Shown: positions 1 to 8,077 of the stretch, piece by piece
Layout: each line of letters opens with the position of its first letter
Numbering within the stretch: position 1 is the first letter of the stretch
Source: SIG480 sp045649265
GTDB lineage: Bacteria > Bacillota > Clostridia > Oscillospirales > JAAYXM01
DNA length: 37,644 nucleotides
Direction of reading: 5' to 3'
Assembly (NCBI GenBank): GCA_045649265.1
Contig: JAZRPO010000071.1
Location: forward strand, 1-37,644
Notes under the pieces: generated by a model
What the model was told of the DNA's origin: nothing
Database searches by the model: none
Seen by the model: the letters and a program-made list of their open reading frames with translations, nothing else
Position numbers and translations under genes: made by a program

Positions 1-65
1 GTAGTAATTACGTCAGCAACGTCAATAGCAACGATTTCAAGCTTCGGCTCTGTATAGTTCTTCAT
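1..65 (-). CDS. Small peptide, N-terminal part only (runs off window start)
   Basis: An ATG at 65-63 on the minus strand opens a frame that stays open to the window edge, giving 21 residues that begin MKNYTEPKLEIVAID and continue with VADVIT. A GGAGGAGAG ribosome site lies 9-17 bases upstream and a consensus-like promoter lies at 101-129, so the start is well supported. Short Clostridia peptides with a charged, proline-containing head followed by a DVIT-like segment are common; some are suspected to be modified peptides, but I cannot assign a function. The C-terminal part, where any core or cysteine pattern would be, is outside the window. Confidence 0.6.
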   Translation of the reverse strand, partial: MKNYTEPKLEIVAIDVADVIT

Positions 66-100
66 ACTACAGACTCTCCTCCACAAAATATTGCATAAGT

Positions 101-129
101 ATTATATAATATATTTTTTAGAATTGCAA
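101..129 (-). promoter_or_regulatory. Promoter for the small peptide gene
   Basis: Read on the minus strand, TTGCAA (129-124), a 17-base spacer and TATAAT (106-101) form a near-consensus sigma-A promoter about 35 bases upstream of the peptide's ATG. No clear terminator hairpin is seen between it and the lipoprotein gene that ends at 163, so read-through from that operon is possible. Confidence 0.7.
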
Positions 130-162
130 GCTTTTTTTTAAGAAAATAAGAATTTTTTATTT

Positions 163-1161
163 CTATTTTATTGATAGAAGGAAACGTTTGCTTTTAACTG
201 CTGCTACGTCTGCCGAAATTTCATCATTTGTGGTTTCAAAACAGACATATTCAGCGACTTCAGAAATCCCCGGAGAAAGCTCATCAATGGCAGAGAGAAC
301 GCGCTTTGCTTCAAGTCTGAGCTTCGCATCGTCGGAAAGGGGGACTGTGGTTTTAAACATAATAAGAGGGACAACTCCATGCTCATCATCCTTCGTTATG
401 CCTATTTGATAGAGAGAAGAGGCCGTGTCCCGAAGTTCAAGTGGAAGAGCATAAGCATCTGATACCTCGGAATGGAGCTTATAACACAAATCCTCCATAT
501 CAATATCGTTCTCGTAACGGAAATACCCACCCGGGCGAAGAACGCCGGAGAGCATACAAGAGGAGATATAAGCAGGAATAGTTTTCTTTGCATCTGAAAG
601 GGCTTTTGTTTTTTCATAAAGCGCAGGGGCATCGTTGCCGGCATATTTAAAATCGGTGGGGTTGACCCATGCAATTTTAAAATCATCCCCCTCTTTTGTA
701 AGAAGAAGAGACATCATATATGAAACATCTTGGCCCTCGGAAACGCATATTGCACAATACATCTCGCGTGAAGCCGGAGTAAGCTCAATATAGTTACCGT
801 CGCTCTCTGCTTTTTTAACTTTTATAAGCGCATCCGAAACATCCAAGTCTTTGATATAATAAGCATCGTAAGGAATAAAGGGAGCGCTTGTTGTTTTTGC
901 AAGCTCATTAAAAAAGTTTGCAAGCTCATTTTCCGAAAGATTAAAGCCGGATGAGAAAAGCGGCAGAGCCGATTTTGCATTTTCTTCCTCAAACGCAGTG
1001 ATAAAGGAGGAAACGACTTTATTTGCAGAGGCTTGCACATCATCTGTAATCTCAGAAGCCACGTAAAACTCCGGAAGAGTTGATGTCGGGTTTCCACACG
1101 CAGCTAAAAAAACAGAAAATAAAAGAGTTGCAATTAAAAGCATGGAAATTGTTTTTTTCAT
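163..1161 (-). CDS. Hypothetical lipoprotein, last gene of the dnaD operon
   Basis: The 332-residue product starts with a lysine pair and a hydrophobic signal segment ending in the lipobox LAAC (cysteine about residue 22), so it should be lipid-anchored on the outer face of the membrane. The rest is soluble and acidic with no motif I recognise. It begins 6 bases after the stop of the D,D-carboxypeptidase gene, and its ribosome site is formed by the arginine codons at the end of that gene, so the two are almost certainly co-transcribed and perhaps translationally coupled. That suggests a cell-envelope role, but this is inference from position only. It ends in TAG. Confidence 0.75.
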   Translation of the reverse strand: MKKTISMLLIATLLFSVFLAACGNPTSTLPEFYVASEITDDVQASANKVVSSFITAFEEENAKSALPLFSSGFNLSENELANFFNELAKTTSAPFIPYDAYYIKDLDVSDALIKVKKAESDGNYIELTPASREMYCAICVSEGQDVSYMMSLLLTKEGDDFKIAWVNPTDFKYAGNDAPALYEKTKALSDAKKTIPAYISSCMLSGVLRPGGYFRYENDIDMEDLCYKLHSEVSDAYALPLELRDTASSLYQIGITKDDEHGVVPLIMFKTTVPLSDDAKLRLEAKRVLSAIDELSPGISEVAEYVCFETTNDEISADVAAVKSKRFLLSIK

Positions 1162-1167
1162 AGCTGA

Positions 1168-2367
1168 TTATCTCCTTCTTCTTCTACGCCGACGGCGTAT
1201 AGCTCTGTATATTTTTTTACGTATAATAATTGCCAGAACAAGCAAGAAAAAAAGCCCGATTACGGATAAAAGAATCAAACCAAGAATCAAGAACGGAGAA
1301 ATTCTTTTCGAGGATTCCGGAAGCTCCGCGGAGACATCAATAGCAACCGAGCAGGGAAACTTTGCGATTTCCGTACCGTCAGAAAAAGCTGCAACAACAA
1401 AATCTTCTCCGTTTTCCATTGTAGTTGAAATTAATACATCCTCTTTCGCAGTACCCTTCGGAACACTGAACTTAACAGGCGAGGACAAGTGACATCCGCT
1501 CCCCTGCGGAAGGTCAGAATTTGTGATGGTGAGAGTGTCAAAATTTTCAAAGCCATAGTCTAAAAGCGCCTTTGTATCGGTGTACTTGTCATAGTTCTGA
1601 GGGCTTTTCATTACAACTGCGATAAGTGTTTTACCGTTTCTTTCGGCAGCAGTAACGAGCGTGTAGCGGGCATCTGTCGTCCAGCCTGTTTTCCCTCCGA
1701 TAACTCCGTCATACAAAAGTGCGGGGTCGCTTATCATATAATGCTGGTTTACGAAAAGACGCTCTTCCGGCTGCTTGTTGTTGGAAGGCATCGTGTACTT
1801 ATATGTTCCGAAAATTTTTCTGAAATCGGCGTTTCTGAGAGCATATCTGCAAATACAGGCCATATCGTATGCTGTAGTGTAGTGGTTTTCATCACGCAAC
1901 CCGTTTGCATTGACAAAGTGGGTATTAAGAGCTCCTGCCTCCGCTGCCGTTTTGTTCATCATTGAAACAAAGTTTTCAATGGTTCCGCCATACTTTTCTG
2001 CAATTCCGTTGCAGGCATCGTTAGCGGAGACTAAAAGAGCGGCATAGGAAGCCTGTTCGAGGGTTATTTCCTCGCCGACATCAAGCGCGATGTGGCTCGA
2101 ATTGCGAGATACTGAAAAAACAGCTTCGTCCGTCATAACGATTTTATCCTTGAGGTTTCCGTTTTCAAGGCCGCATATTACGGTTGCAATCTTTGTTATG
2201 CTTGCAGGATAGCGCTTTGTATGCATAGCCTTATCAAAGAGAATCTGCCCCGAATCGGCATCCATCAGGACTGCGGATTCAGATATCAGCGCAGGTGCTG
2301 CAAAGGCATGGGTGCACAGTAAAAAAACGAAAAGAAAACCAGAGACTAGTTTGAGAAAACGATTCAT
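1168..2367 (-). CDS. dacF: D-alanyl-D-alanine carboxypeptidase (PBP5/DacF type, S11 family)
   Basis: The 399-residue product has an N-terminal signal peptide (cleavage probably near AFA-AP, residue 24). The three penicillin-binding motifs are in order: S56-x-x-K59 (SITK), S114-A-N116 and K226-T-G228. It trims the terminal D-alanine from peptidoglycan side chains at the outer face of the membrane. The C terminus has a strongly hydrophobic segment (about 357-382) followed by a basic tail that ends in nine consecutive arginines, giving a membrane anchor rather than the usual amphipathic helix. A GGGAG ribosome site precedes the ATG. It lies 51 bases downstream of the helicase-loader gene in the same direction. 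The exact paralogue (dacA, dacB or dacF) cannot be settled from the motifs, so the symbol is tentative. Confidence 0.9.
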   Translation of the reverse strand: MNRFLKLVSGFLFVFLLCTHAFAAPALISESAVLMDADSGQILFDKAMHTKRYPASITKIATVICGLENGNLKDKIVMTDEAVFSVSRNSSHIALDVGEEITLEQASYAALLVSANDACNGIAEKYGGTIENFVSMMNKTAAEAGALNTHFVNANGLRDENHYTTAYDMACICRYALRNADFRKIFGTYKYTMPSNNKQPEERLFVNQHYMISDPALLYDGVIGGKTGWTTDARYTLVTAAERNGKTLIAVVMKSPQNYDKYTDTKALLDYGFENFDTLTITNSDLPQGSGCHLSSPVKFSVPKGTAKEDVLISTTMENGEDFVVAAFSDGTEIAKFPCSVAIDVSAELPESSKRISPFLILGLILLSVIGLFFLLVLAIIIRKKIYRAIRRRRRRRRR

Positions 2368-2418
2368 TTGAATTTTCTCCCATGTATAGAGTTTGTTAAG
2401 GTTATTTTATGCAGGAAA

Positions 2419-3381
2419 TTAACGCATTAAACGTATATCGTCACCAAGGAATTCTAGCTTTATAAAGTCGCCTTCAAGGCGAGAAAGGAGTTGGGCACCG
2501 TAACGGGAAAGGAGCTCGGGCCTTTTCAATGATGAAACAACAATTGTCGGCAGCCCTGTCTGAATTCTTGAATTTATGATATTCAGAAGCGCTGCGTTTG
2601 TAAAAGCAGTAGGCATTTCGCATCCGACATCGTCAATAATCAGCAGAGAGCATAAAAAGAGTGAGCTTGTATCTTCGGCACTTCTGCCAAACTTGACGTC
2701 CTCCAGAAGACCCAGAAGGTTGAAGGCTGTGTCATACACAACAGAAAATCCCTTTTTTGCAACAACACTTGCAATGCAAGAAGCAAGAAAGGTTTTGCCA
2801 AGCCCGCTTCCGCCGTTCATAAACAAGCTTTCCGAAGCATTGGAAAAAGTTTCAGAAAAGTTTTGGCAGAAGGAGAAAACCTCCTTCATTTGTGCTCTTG
2901 GAGAGAGGCCGCCTGAGTTTTCATCCGGATACAAATCAAGCGAAAAATCAGAAAAATCGACATCCGGAAGTATGAGGCGTGAGTTTATCTTTTGTGTGAG
3001 AGCTTGCATATACCGATCGTGCATACAACGGCAGAGAACACCGCCGTCATACCCCGTATCATTGCAGATATCGCAGGAGTATTTTACTTCGGTGATATCC
3101 TTCGGATAGCCCGAGGCAGTGAGAAGAGCCTCCCGCTCTGCAATAAGCGCTTCGTTTTTCTTGCGGCGCGCAGCAAGAACGTCGGCTGCGCTTTCCTTTT
3201 TACCAAAAGAGGCGCGGATTATATCAAACGCCGTGGAAGAAAGCTCCGAATCAATTTCCAAAACTCGCGGGAGCTTATCATAAATCTCCCGCCTGATCAC
3301 CTCGGCTTCTGTTTCGAGCTTTATTCTTTCGTTTGCACGTGCACGGATTATGGATTCGATTATGTCGTTGTCGAATTTCAT
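2419..3381 (-). CDS. DnaI/DnaC-like replicative helicase loader ATPase
   Basis: The 320-residue protein has a Walker A loop at 189-197 (NGGSGLGKT) and Walker B at 246-251 (LLIIDD), in the arrangement of the IstB/DnaC/DnaI AAA+ group. Ahead of the ATPase is a cysteine cluster, C103-x2-C106 and C117-x-C119, typical of the zinc-binding linker of Gram-positive loaders. The first 90 residues are charged and helical, as expected for the helicase-contact domain. Its job is inferred to be loading DnaB/DnaC helicase at origins and stalled forks. It starts 3 bases after the stop of the DnaD-domain gene, so the two are coupled; this pair is a common Clostridia arrangement and strengthens the loader call over a transposase IstB. 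Confidence 0.88.
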   Translation of the reverse strand: MKFDNDIIESIIRARANERIKLETEAEVIRREIYDKLPRVLEIDSELSSTAFDIIRASFGKKESAADVLAARRKKNEALIAEREALLTASGYPKDITEVKYSCDICNDTGYDGGVLCRCMHDRYMQALTQKINSRLILPDVDFSDFSLDLYPDENSGGLSPRAQMKEVFSFCQNFSETFSNASESLFMNGGSGLGKTFLASCIASVVAKKGFSVVYDTAFNLLGLLEDVKFGRSAEDTSSLFLCSLLIIDDVGCEMPTAFTNAALLNIINSRIQTGLPTIVVSSLKRPELLSRYGAQLLSRLEGDFIKLEFLGDDIRLMR

Positions 3382-3384
3382 AAG

Positions 3385-4323
3385 CTACTCCTTTCTCTGC
3401 GCGTTTTTGCGGTTGAGAGCGCGAAGCTTTTCTGCGGCTGAGATATCGGCAGCAGGAGGCTTATCACTCTTAAAGGCGGGCTTAATATCGCGGCTTTCAG
3501 CCTCTGAAACCAACCGTATGCCCTGTTCGTGCCAGGTGTGCAGAATTTTATCCATATATCTCCATTTAAGACTGCCCGTATTGATGACGGTTTTATCATA
3601 TGCAAGAGCAATGAGCTCATCTGAGAGGGAAAGCGAAATCCAGGAGGAAATATAGCGTTCCTCCGAGGGAGAGAGGGCTCTTGCACTAATTCCGCAGAGA
3701 GAGGCAATCCGAACCTTGTCGGAATTGATTTTTTCAAGCTCGCTTAAATATTCTTCTGCTCTGCCGCAGGTCATAATGCCGTCGCGCGCCCAGAGCTTTG
3801 CGCGTTTTTCAATAGTTCGCAGCGTAGGGACCCTTCCGGGTCCGTATTTTTTTCTGGTTTCGTCAATACAGCTTGTTACCAAAAGACATATTACGTCAAC
3901 AGGGAGCCCGAGCCATGAATATATTCCGAGCAAAATTTGCAAATCAACTGTTGACAAGAGCTTGCCGAGTCGTTCTTCGCAAAAGTGGACAAGATATTTA
4001 AAATCAGAGTCGCGCCCCATATGCTCGGCAACATCTCTCTGGGTATATTCGGGAAGCTCATCTGTCCGCTCCGGAATTGGCGGAGCCTCGGGTTTTCCTA
4101 TAAGCCCTGTTTCAGAGAGAAGGTCAAGAGCTGAAAGAAGAGCATCATGAGGCATGCGAAGCCGTTTTGCAGCAGAATCGAGGTCAATCGTGTTGTTGTG
4201 CGACAGGATGTATATGTAAACAAGAGCGGCATCTCCCGAAGCCTTGTCCATAAGCAAATTCATTGCTGAGGCGGACAGCACAACCTCGCGGGAAGCAGGA
4301 AGGTCAATGTTCAAAACCGGCAT
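3385..4323 (-). CDS. DnaD-domain primosome protein
   Basis: The chosen start at 4323 (MPVLNIDL) has AGGAGG about 8 bases upstream; the frame is open for 17 more codons but these overlap the promoter at 4366-4394 and lack a ribosome site. The 312-residue product has an N-terminal winged-helix-like part followed by two DnaD (DDBH2) repeats: one around residues 100-180, with YSWLGLPVDVICLL, and a second around 225-280, ending with KILHTWHEQGI, the conserved tail of this family. DnaD/DnaB proteins remodel origin DNA and help bring in the helicase loader. Position directly ahead of the loader gene fits that role. It is the first gene of a four-gene operon that continues into dacF and a lipoprotein. 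Confidence 0.88.
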   Translation of the reverse strand: MPVLNIDLPASREVVLSASAMNLLMDKASGDAALVYIYILSHNNTIDLDSAAKRLRMPHDALLSALDLLSETGLIGKPEAPPIPERTDELPEYTQRDVAEHMGRDSDFKYLVHFCEERLGKLLSTVDLQILLGIYSWLGLPVDVICLLVTSCIDETRKKYGPGRVPTLRTIEKRAKLWARDGIMTCGRAEEYLSELEKINSDKVRIASLCGISARALSPSEERYISSWISLSLSDELIALAYDKTVINTGSLKWRYMDKILHTWHEQGIRLVSEAESRDIKPAFKSDKPPAADISAAEKLRALNRKNAQRKE

Positions 4324-4365
4324 CACAATCCTCCTTTCTGATAAAAAAACAAATATACAAATAAT

Positions 4366-4394
4366 ATTATACAAGATTTTTCGTTTTTCGTAAA
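4366..4394 (-). promoter_or_regulatory. Promoter of the dnaD operon
   Basis: On the minus strand TTTACG (4394-4389), a 17-base spacer and TATAAT (4371-4366) give a good sigma-A promoter, with the start codon about 43 bases downstream of the -10 box. It supports the shorter DnaD start at 4323. Confidence 0.7.
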
Positions 4395-4435
4395 TACAAA
4401 ATAAAAAAATTTTGGTTTTTGCATTAATTTAGTGA

Positions 4436-4469
4436 TTGACCAAATGCAAATAAAATAGTAAGATATAAT
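4436..4469 (+). promoter_or_regulatory. Candidate promoter of nfnAB
   Basis: TTGACC at 4436-4441 is a strong -35 box. Seventeen bases on lies TAAGAT (4459-4464), and overlapping it a perfect TATAAT (4464-4469) at 22 bases. Only one can be the true -10; the spacing favours TAAGAT, the sequence favours TATAAT. The region is divergent with the dnaD promoter. Confidence 0.5.
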
Positions 4470-4507
4470 ATGTATTATTAAGATAAGGAAAAGGGGAGAA
4501 TTTTAAA

Positions 4508-5350
4508 ATGTATGAAATTTTGAAAAAAGAATCTCTCAACCCCACTGTGTGCAGAATGATTATTAAAGCCCCGGAGGTTGCTCATCGTGCAAATGCCGGT
4601 CAGTTTGTTATCATCCGCGCTGATGAAAGCAGTGAGAGGATCCCGCTTACAATAGCGGATTTTGACAGAGAAAAAGGAACTGTAACTATAATATTCCAGA
4701 TAGTAGGTGCGGGTACTGAGGTGCTCAGGAATAAAAAAGAGGGCGAGTTTATCAGCGATTTTGCAGGCCCGCTCGGAAGAAAAACAGAAACAGAGGGCTT
4801 AAAGACCGTTGCAGTTGTTGGTGGCGGAGTGGGCTCGGCAATAGCATACCCTGTTGCAAAAAAACTCCATGAACAGGGCGCTTTTGTCGATGCAATCTGC
4901 GGCTTCCGTACAAAAGACCTCGTAATCCTTGAAGAAGAGTTCAAAAACGCAAGCAGCGAGCTTCATCTTCTGACGGATGATGGTTCATACGGTGAGCGCG
5001 GGCTTGTAACCGAGGCTCTGCGCCGCTTGATAGACGGCGGAAGAAAATATGACGAGGTCATAGCAATAGGTCCGCTTCCGATGATGAAGTTCGTATCCCT
5101 TCTCACGAAGGAATACGGCATTAAAACAGTTGTAAGCATGAACCCCATAATGATTGACGGAACAGGAATGTGCGGTTGCTGCCGCCTTACAGTCGGCGGA
5201 GAAACCAAGTTTGCCTGTGTTGACGGTCCTGAGTTTGATGGTCACCTTGTAGATTTTGACGAAGCTATCCGTCGCTCGGCAATGTACAGGGATTTTGAAA
5301 CTCACTCACGCGAAGAGGCATGTAATCTCTTCAAAAAGGAGGTCGAATAA
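4508..5350 (+). CDS. nfnA: NADPH-ferredoxin oxidoreductase, small FAD/[2Fe-2S] subunit (NfnA/SudB type)
   Basis: The 280-residue product is a ferredoxin-NADP reductase-fold protein. RIPLTI at 44-49 is the FAD-binding motif, GGGVGS at 105-110 is the nucleotide-binding loop, and C222, C224, C225 and C237 near the C terminus are placed to hold a [2Fe-2S] cluster as in NfnA and PyrK. In anaerobes NfnAB couples NADPH, NADH and reduced ferredoxin by flavin-based electron bifurcation. The gene is followed after one base by nfnB, the large subunit, which is the main reason to prefer this over PyrK (the separate pyrK lies in the pyr operon). Sulfide dehydrogenase or a glutamate-synthase-like electron carrier are alternatives with the same domain set. 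Confidence 0.85.
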   Translation: MYEILKKESLNPTVCRMIIKAPEVAHRANAGQFVIIRADESSERIPLTIADFDREKGTVTIIFQIVGAGTEVLRNKKEGEFISDFAGPLGRKTETEGLKTVAVVGGGVGSAIAYPVAKKLHEQGAFVDAICGFRTKDLVILEEEFKNASSELHLLTDDGSYGERGLVTEALRRLIDGGRKYDEVIAIGPLPMMKFVSLLTKEYGIKTVVSMNPIMIDGTGMCGCCRLTVGGETKFACVDGPEFDGHLVDFDEAIRRSAMYRDFETHSREEACNLFKKEVE

Positions 5351-5351
5351 A

Positions 5352-6731
5352 ATGCCGAATATGTCACCTAAGAAAAACGAAATGCCCCAGCAGAAGCCTG
5401 AGGTAAGAAGCCGTAATTTCGATGAAGTTGCGCTCGGATATACAGAGGCTCAGGCGATTGACGAAGCGGAGCGCTGCTTGCAGTGCAAAAACCGCCCGTG
5501 TGTATCGGGATGCCCGGTAAATGTAAAGATTCCTGATTTTCTTGCAAAGGTAGCAGAGGGCGATTTTGAGGGAGCATACAAGGTTATAACAGAAACCAAC
5601 TCCCTTCCGGCAGTATGCGGAAGAGTTTGCCCGCAGGAGACACAGTGCGAATCCAAATGTGTCCGAGGGATCAAGGGTGAGCCTGTTGCAATAGGAAGGC
5701 TTGAACGCTTCGTTGCTGACTGGCACATGAAGAATGTTACGGAAAAACCAAAGAAGCCAGAAAGTAACGGCCATAGGGTTGCAGTTATCGGAGCAGGTCC
5801 GTCAGGGCTTGCATGTGCAGGAGGACTTGCTTCAAAGGGATATGAAGTAACAATATTTGAAGCTCTCCACGTTGCCGGCGGTGTTTTGAGCTATGGAATT
5901 CCTGAGTTCAGGCTTCCGAATACGGTTGTAAAAAATGAAATTGAATCTTTAAAGGCTCTTGGTGTTGAAATCAAGACAAATATGATTATAGGAAAAACGT
6001 TCCTTCTAGATGAGTTGTTTGAAGAGGGATATGAAGCTGTATTTATCGGCTCGGGAGCGGGGCTTCCGAAGTTCATGAAGATTCCGGGCGAAAACCTCAA
6101 CTGTGTTTATTCAGCAAATGAGTTTCTCACCAGAATAAACCTTATGGAAGCGTATAAGGAAACCTCGCGCACGCCTATTTTCCACGCGAAGCACGCAGTT
6201 GTTGTCGGCGGCGGAAATGTTGCAATGGACGCTGCCCGTTCAGCAAGGAGAACAGGAGCTGAGGTTACTCTCGTATATCGCCGTACGGAAAAAGAGCTTC
6301 CTGCCCGCCGTGAAGAGGTCGAACATGCGCTTGAAGAAGGAATCAAGTTTGAATTTTTGACTTCCCCCATCGAAATAAACGGAACAGACGGAAGAGTTTC
6401 CTCCATCACTTGCCAGAGAATGGAGCTTTCAGAGCCGGATGAATCAGGCCGTGCTCGTCCTGTTGTAATTGAAGGCAGCGAATTTGATATGGAATGCGAC
6501 TGCGTTATTATGGCTATCGGAACTTCTCCGAATCCGTTGATTGCATCCTCGACAGAGGGGCTTGAAACACAGCGTTGGGGCGGCATTTGTGCAGATGAAG
6601 TCGGAAAGACGAGCCGCGATATGGTCTGGGCAGGCGGAGATGCCGTAACAGGTGCTGCAACAGTTATTCTTGCAATGGGTGCCGGAAAAACCGCAGCAGA
6701 AGAAATTGACAAAGCAATAATGGGAAAATAA
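5352..6731 (+). CDS. nfnB: NADPH-ferredoxin oxidoreductase, large subunit (NfnB; GltD/SudA-like)
   Basis: Start taken at the ATG at 5352, one base after the nfnA stop, with AGGAGG at 5338-5343; the frame extends further upstream but inside nfnA. The 459-residue product has an N-terminal iron-sulfur domain (C42, C45, C50, C54 and C89, C93, C99, C103), an FAD-binding GAGPSG loop at 147-152, and a second dinucleotide fold near residues 285-320 with VVGGGNVAMDAARSA, which binds NADP(H). This is the layout of NfnB, SudA and stand-alone GltA/GltD proteins. Pairing with nfnA makes the NfnAB complex the best call; databases often label it NADPH-dependent glutamate synthase, for which there is no glutaminase or FMN domain here. 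Confidence 0.86.
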   Translation: MPNMSPKKNEMPQQKPEVRSRNFDEVALGYTEAQAIDEAERCLQCKNRPCVSGCPVNVKIPDFLAKVAEGDFEGAYKVITETNSLPAVCGRVCPQETQCESKCVRGIKGEPVAIGRLERFVADWHMKNVTEKPKKPESNGHRVAVIGAGPSGLACAGGLASKGYEVTIFEALHVAGGVLSYGIPEFRLPNTVVKNEIESLKALGVEIKTNMIIGKTFLLDELFEEGYEAVFIGSGAGLPKFMKIPGENLNCVYSANEFLTRINLMEAYKETSRTPIFHAKHAVVVGGGNVAMDAARSARRTGAEVTLVYRRTEKELPARREEVEHALEEGIKFEFLTSPIEINGTDGRVSSITCQRMELSEPDESGRARPVVIEGSEFDMECDCVIMAIGTSPNPLIASSTEGLETQRWGGICADEVGKTSRDMVWAGGDAVTGAATVILAMGAGKTAAEEIDKAIMGK

Positions 6732-6749
6732 GATTAATCTTCAGAAAGG

Positions 6750-6782
6750 GAGCCCGATGCAAAATGTGCATCGGGCTCTTGT
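6750..6782 (+). terminator. Hairpin between nfnB and the convergent yfbR-like gene
   Basis: A perfect 12-bp stem (6750-6761 with 6767-6778) encloses a 5-base loop. The T-run after it is weak on the plus strand (TT then GTGGTTG). It sits 19 bases after the nfnB stop and 14 bases from the end of the convergent gene, so it may serve both directions. Confidence 0.65.
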
Positions 6783-6791
6783 GGTTGTAAT

Positions 6792-7361
6792 TTAAAGCTC
6801 ATCAACCGTCTTTGTAAAAGCTTCTATATAATTATCAAGAAAATATTTTACTTCAGGGAGACTTAATTTTTCAAGCGCTGCCCTTGTCTGCTGCTCAGCC
6901 TTTTCAAAATCACGATTGCCTGCGTTTTTCTCTTCGCAGCACTTTATATATGCATCGAGCTTATCGGCAGCCTTCACAAGCTTTGAAACCTTATCATCAT
7001 TGCAGAGTGCGCTTTCTCTTATCCCGCCCCTTATTTTTGGATCAAGCATATCAACAAGCTTTTCCGAGGCTTCTGCCTCAATTTTTTTGTATGCACTTCT
7101 TATGTCGGCACCGTAGTATTTTATGGGGGTAGGCAAATCACCTGTAAGAATTTCCGGCATATCGTGATATAGAGCAGCTGCCGCAACTTTTTCAGGGCTT
7201 ATGTCGTTTCCGAAAACATCGCGCGATATTACCGCAAGAGCATGAGCAAGAACGGAAACATGGAAGGAATGCTCCGCAACATTCTCAATGCGGGTGTTTC
7301 TCATAAGCGACCAGCGTGAAATATATTTCATTCTGTATATCAGCGCAAAAAATTTATTCAT
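6792..7361 (-). CDS. yfbR: HD-domain 5'-deoxynucleotidase (YfbR family)
   Basis: The 189-residue product is full length for YfbR. The HD metal-binding set is visible: H31, H66-D67 and D133, with E70 and D75 in the ALYHDMPEILTGDLPTP stretch diagnostic of the family, plus R16-W17 near the N terminus, which contact substrate in the E. coli enzyme. The reaction is removal of the 5'-phosphate from deoxynucleoside monophosphates in the cytoplasm, serving nucleotide pool balance. It lies 53 bases downstream of the UPF0340 gene on the same strand and probably shares its promoter. Confidence 0.85.
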   Translation of the reverse strand: MNKFFALIYRMKYISRWSLMRNTRIENVAEHSFHVSVLAHALAVISRDVFGNDISPEKVAAAALYHDMPEILTGDLPTPIKYYGADIRSAYKKIEAEASEKLVDMLDPKIRGGIRESALCNDDKVSKLVKAADKLDAYIKCCEEKNAGNRDFEKAEQQTRAALEKLSLPEVKYFLDNYIEAFTKTVDEL

Positions 7362-7414
7362 CGCAATCCCCTTCTCTTTGCATTCTCAAGCGATTTCTCG
7401 TAAACCAATACGCT

Positions 7415-7960
7415 TTATTTAAGCGCATCGTCGTAGTGAGCGCGCTCACCACCGATGAATTTCGCCCGGCTTCTTGCGCAGACAAGATGAGCATCTCCTA
7501 TTTTCTTTACGGACAACCTGCAAGGGACAACTACCGGCCTTACGTGCATACCGATAAGCGTGTCGCCGATGTCCATCCCGGCATCTGCCCAAAAGCTTTC
7601 AACTGCAACAGGGTCACTCATTGCCTTATATGCTGCGGTTGCAAATGATCCGCCCGCCTTTGGCTGTGGAACGGCATTGCAGACATATGTGTTGCGGGCT
7701 GCCTTCCGCTCCATAATAAGGGCGCGGTTTAAATGCTCGCAGCATTGTGCTGCAATATATATTCCGTTTTCGGAAAAAACATCTGCAAGGGCGGAATATA
7801 TAACTTCGCCAAGCTGAGCGATGCTTGATGTTCCTATCTTTTCACCCACAACCTCACTTGTTGAGCAGCCGATTGCAACAACATCTCCGGCTTTGAGTTT
7901 TGCATCAATTATGAGCTCTTTTGCAGCGTTTTTAAGGTTTTCTTTAATTTCTTCGTACAT
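7415..7960 (-). CDS. UPF0340 / TIGR01440 family protein (YwlG-like)
   Basis: Start placed at 7960 (MYEEIKENL), with GGAGGT 9 bases upstream; the longer open frame back to 8059 would run through the promoter and the upstream terminator. The 181 residues match the usual length of the UPF0340 family, and stretches such as GDVVAIGCSTSEVVGEKIG and a later region with GMDIGDTLIGMHV are typical of it. The family is widespread in Firmicutes, often near glyA, rpiB or upp genes, but its function is not known to me. Gene order here (ahead of a nucleotidase) adds no firm clue. Confidence 0.82.
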   Translation of the reverse strand: MYEEIKENLKNAAKELIIDAKLKAGDVVAIGCSTSEVVGEKIGTSSIAQLGEVIYSALADVFSENGIYIAAQCCEHLNRALIMERKAARNTYVCNAVPQPKAGGSFATAAYKAMSDPVAVESFWADAGMDIGDTLIGMHVRPVVVPCRLSVKKIGDAHLVCARSRAKFIGGERAHYDDALK

Positions 7961-7991
7961 TTTATGTTCCACCTCCGGAATTTGCAAAATA

Positions 7992-8020
7992 ATTATACTA
8001 TAAATTTTCGGTATTATCAA
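7992..8020 (-). promoter_or_regulatory. Promoter for the UPF0340-yfbR pair
   Basis: On the minus strand TTGATA (8020-8015), 17 bases and TATAAT (7997-7992) precede the UPF0340 start by about 30 bases. It lies just downstream of the terminator at 8031-8069, separating this pair from the yifB-lipoprotein unit. Confidence 0.75.
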
Positions 8021-8030
8021 TAAAAACAAT

Positions 8031-8069
8031 AACGGGCCCGGCGAAAAATTGTTTTCCACCGAGCCCGTT
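8031..8069 (-). terminator. Intrinsic terminator after the lipoprotein gene
   Basis: The arms 8031-8043 and 8057-8069 pair over 13 positions. Two positions pair only as G-U wobbles in minus-strand RNA and would mismatch in plus-strand RNA, which fixes the direction. A T-rich stretch follows on the minus strand (TATTGTTTTTATTG). It begins 8 bases past the lipoprotein stop. Confidence 0.82.
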
Positions 8070-8077
8070 TGTTGATT

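Noticed and set aside
6107..6712. Antisense frame of 201 codons over nfnB
   Set aside because: Serine/proline-rich low-information translation opposite a clear gene; no start signal.
7961..8059. Longer N terminus for the UPF0340 protein
   Set aside because: It would run through the promoter and into the terminator of the upstream gene, and lacks a ribosome site; the start at 7960 has GGAGGT.
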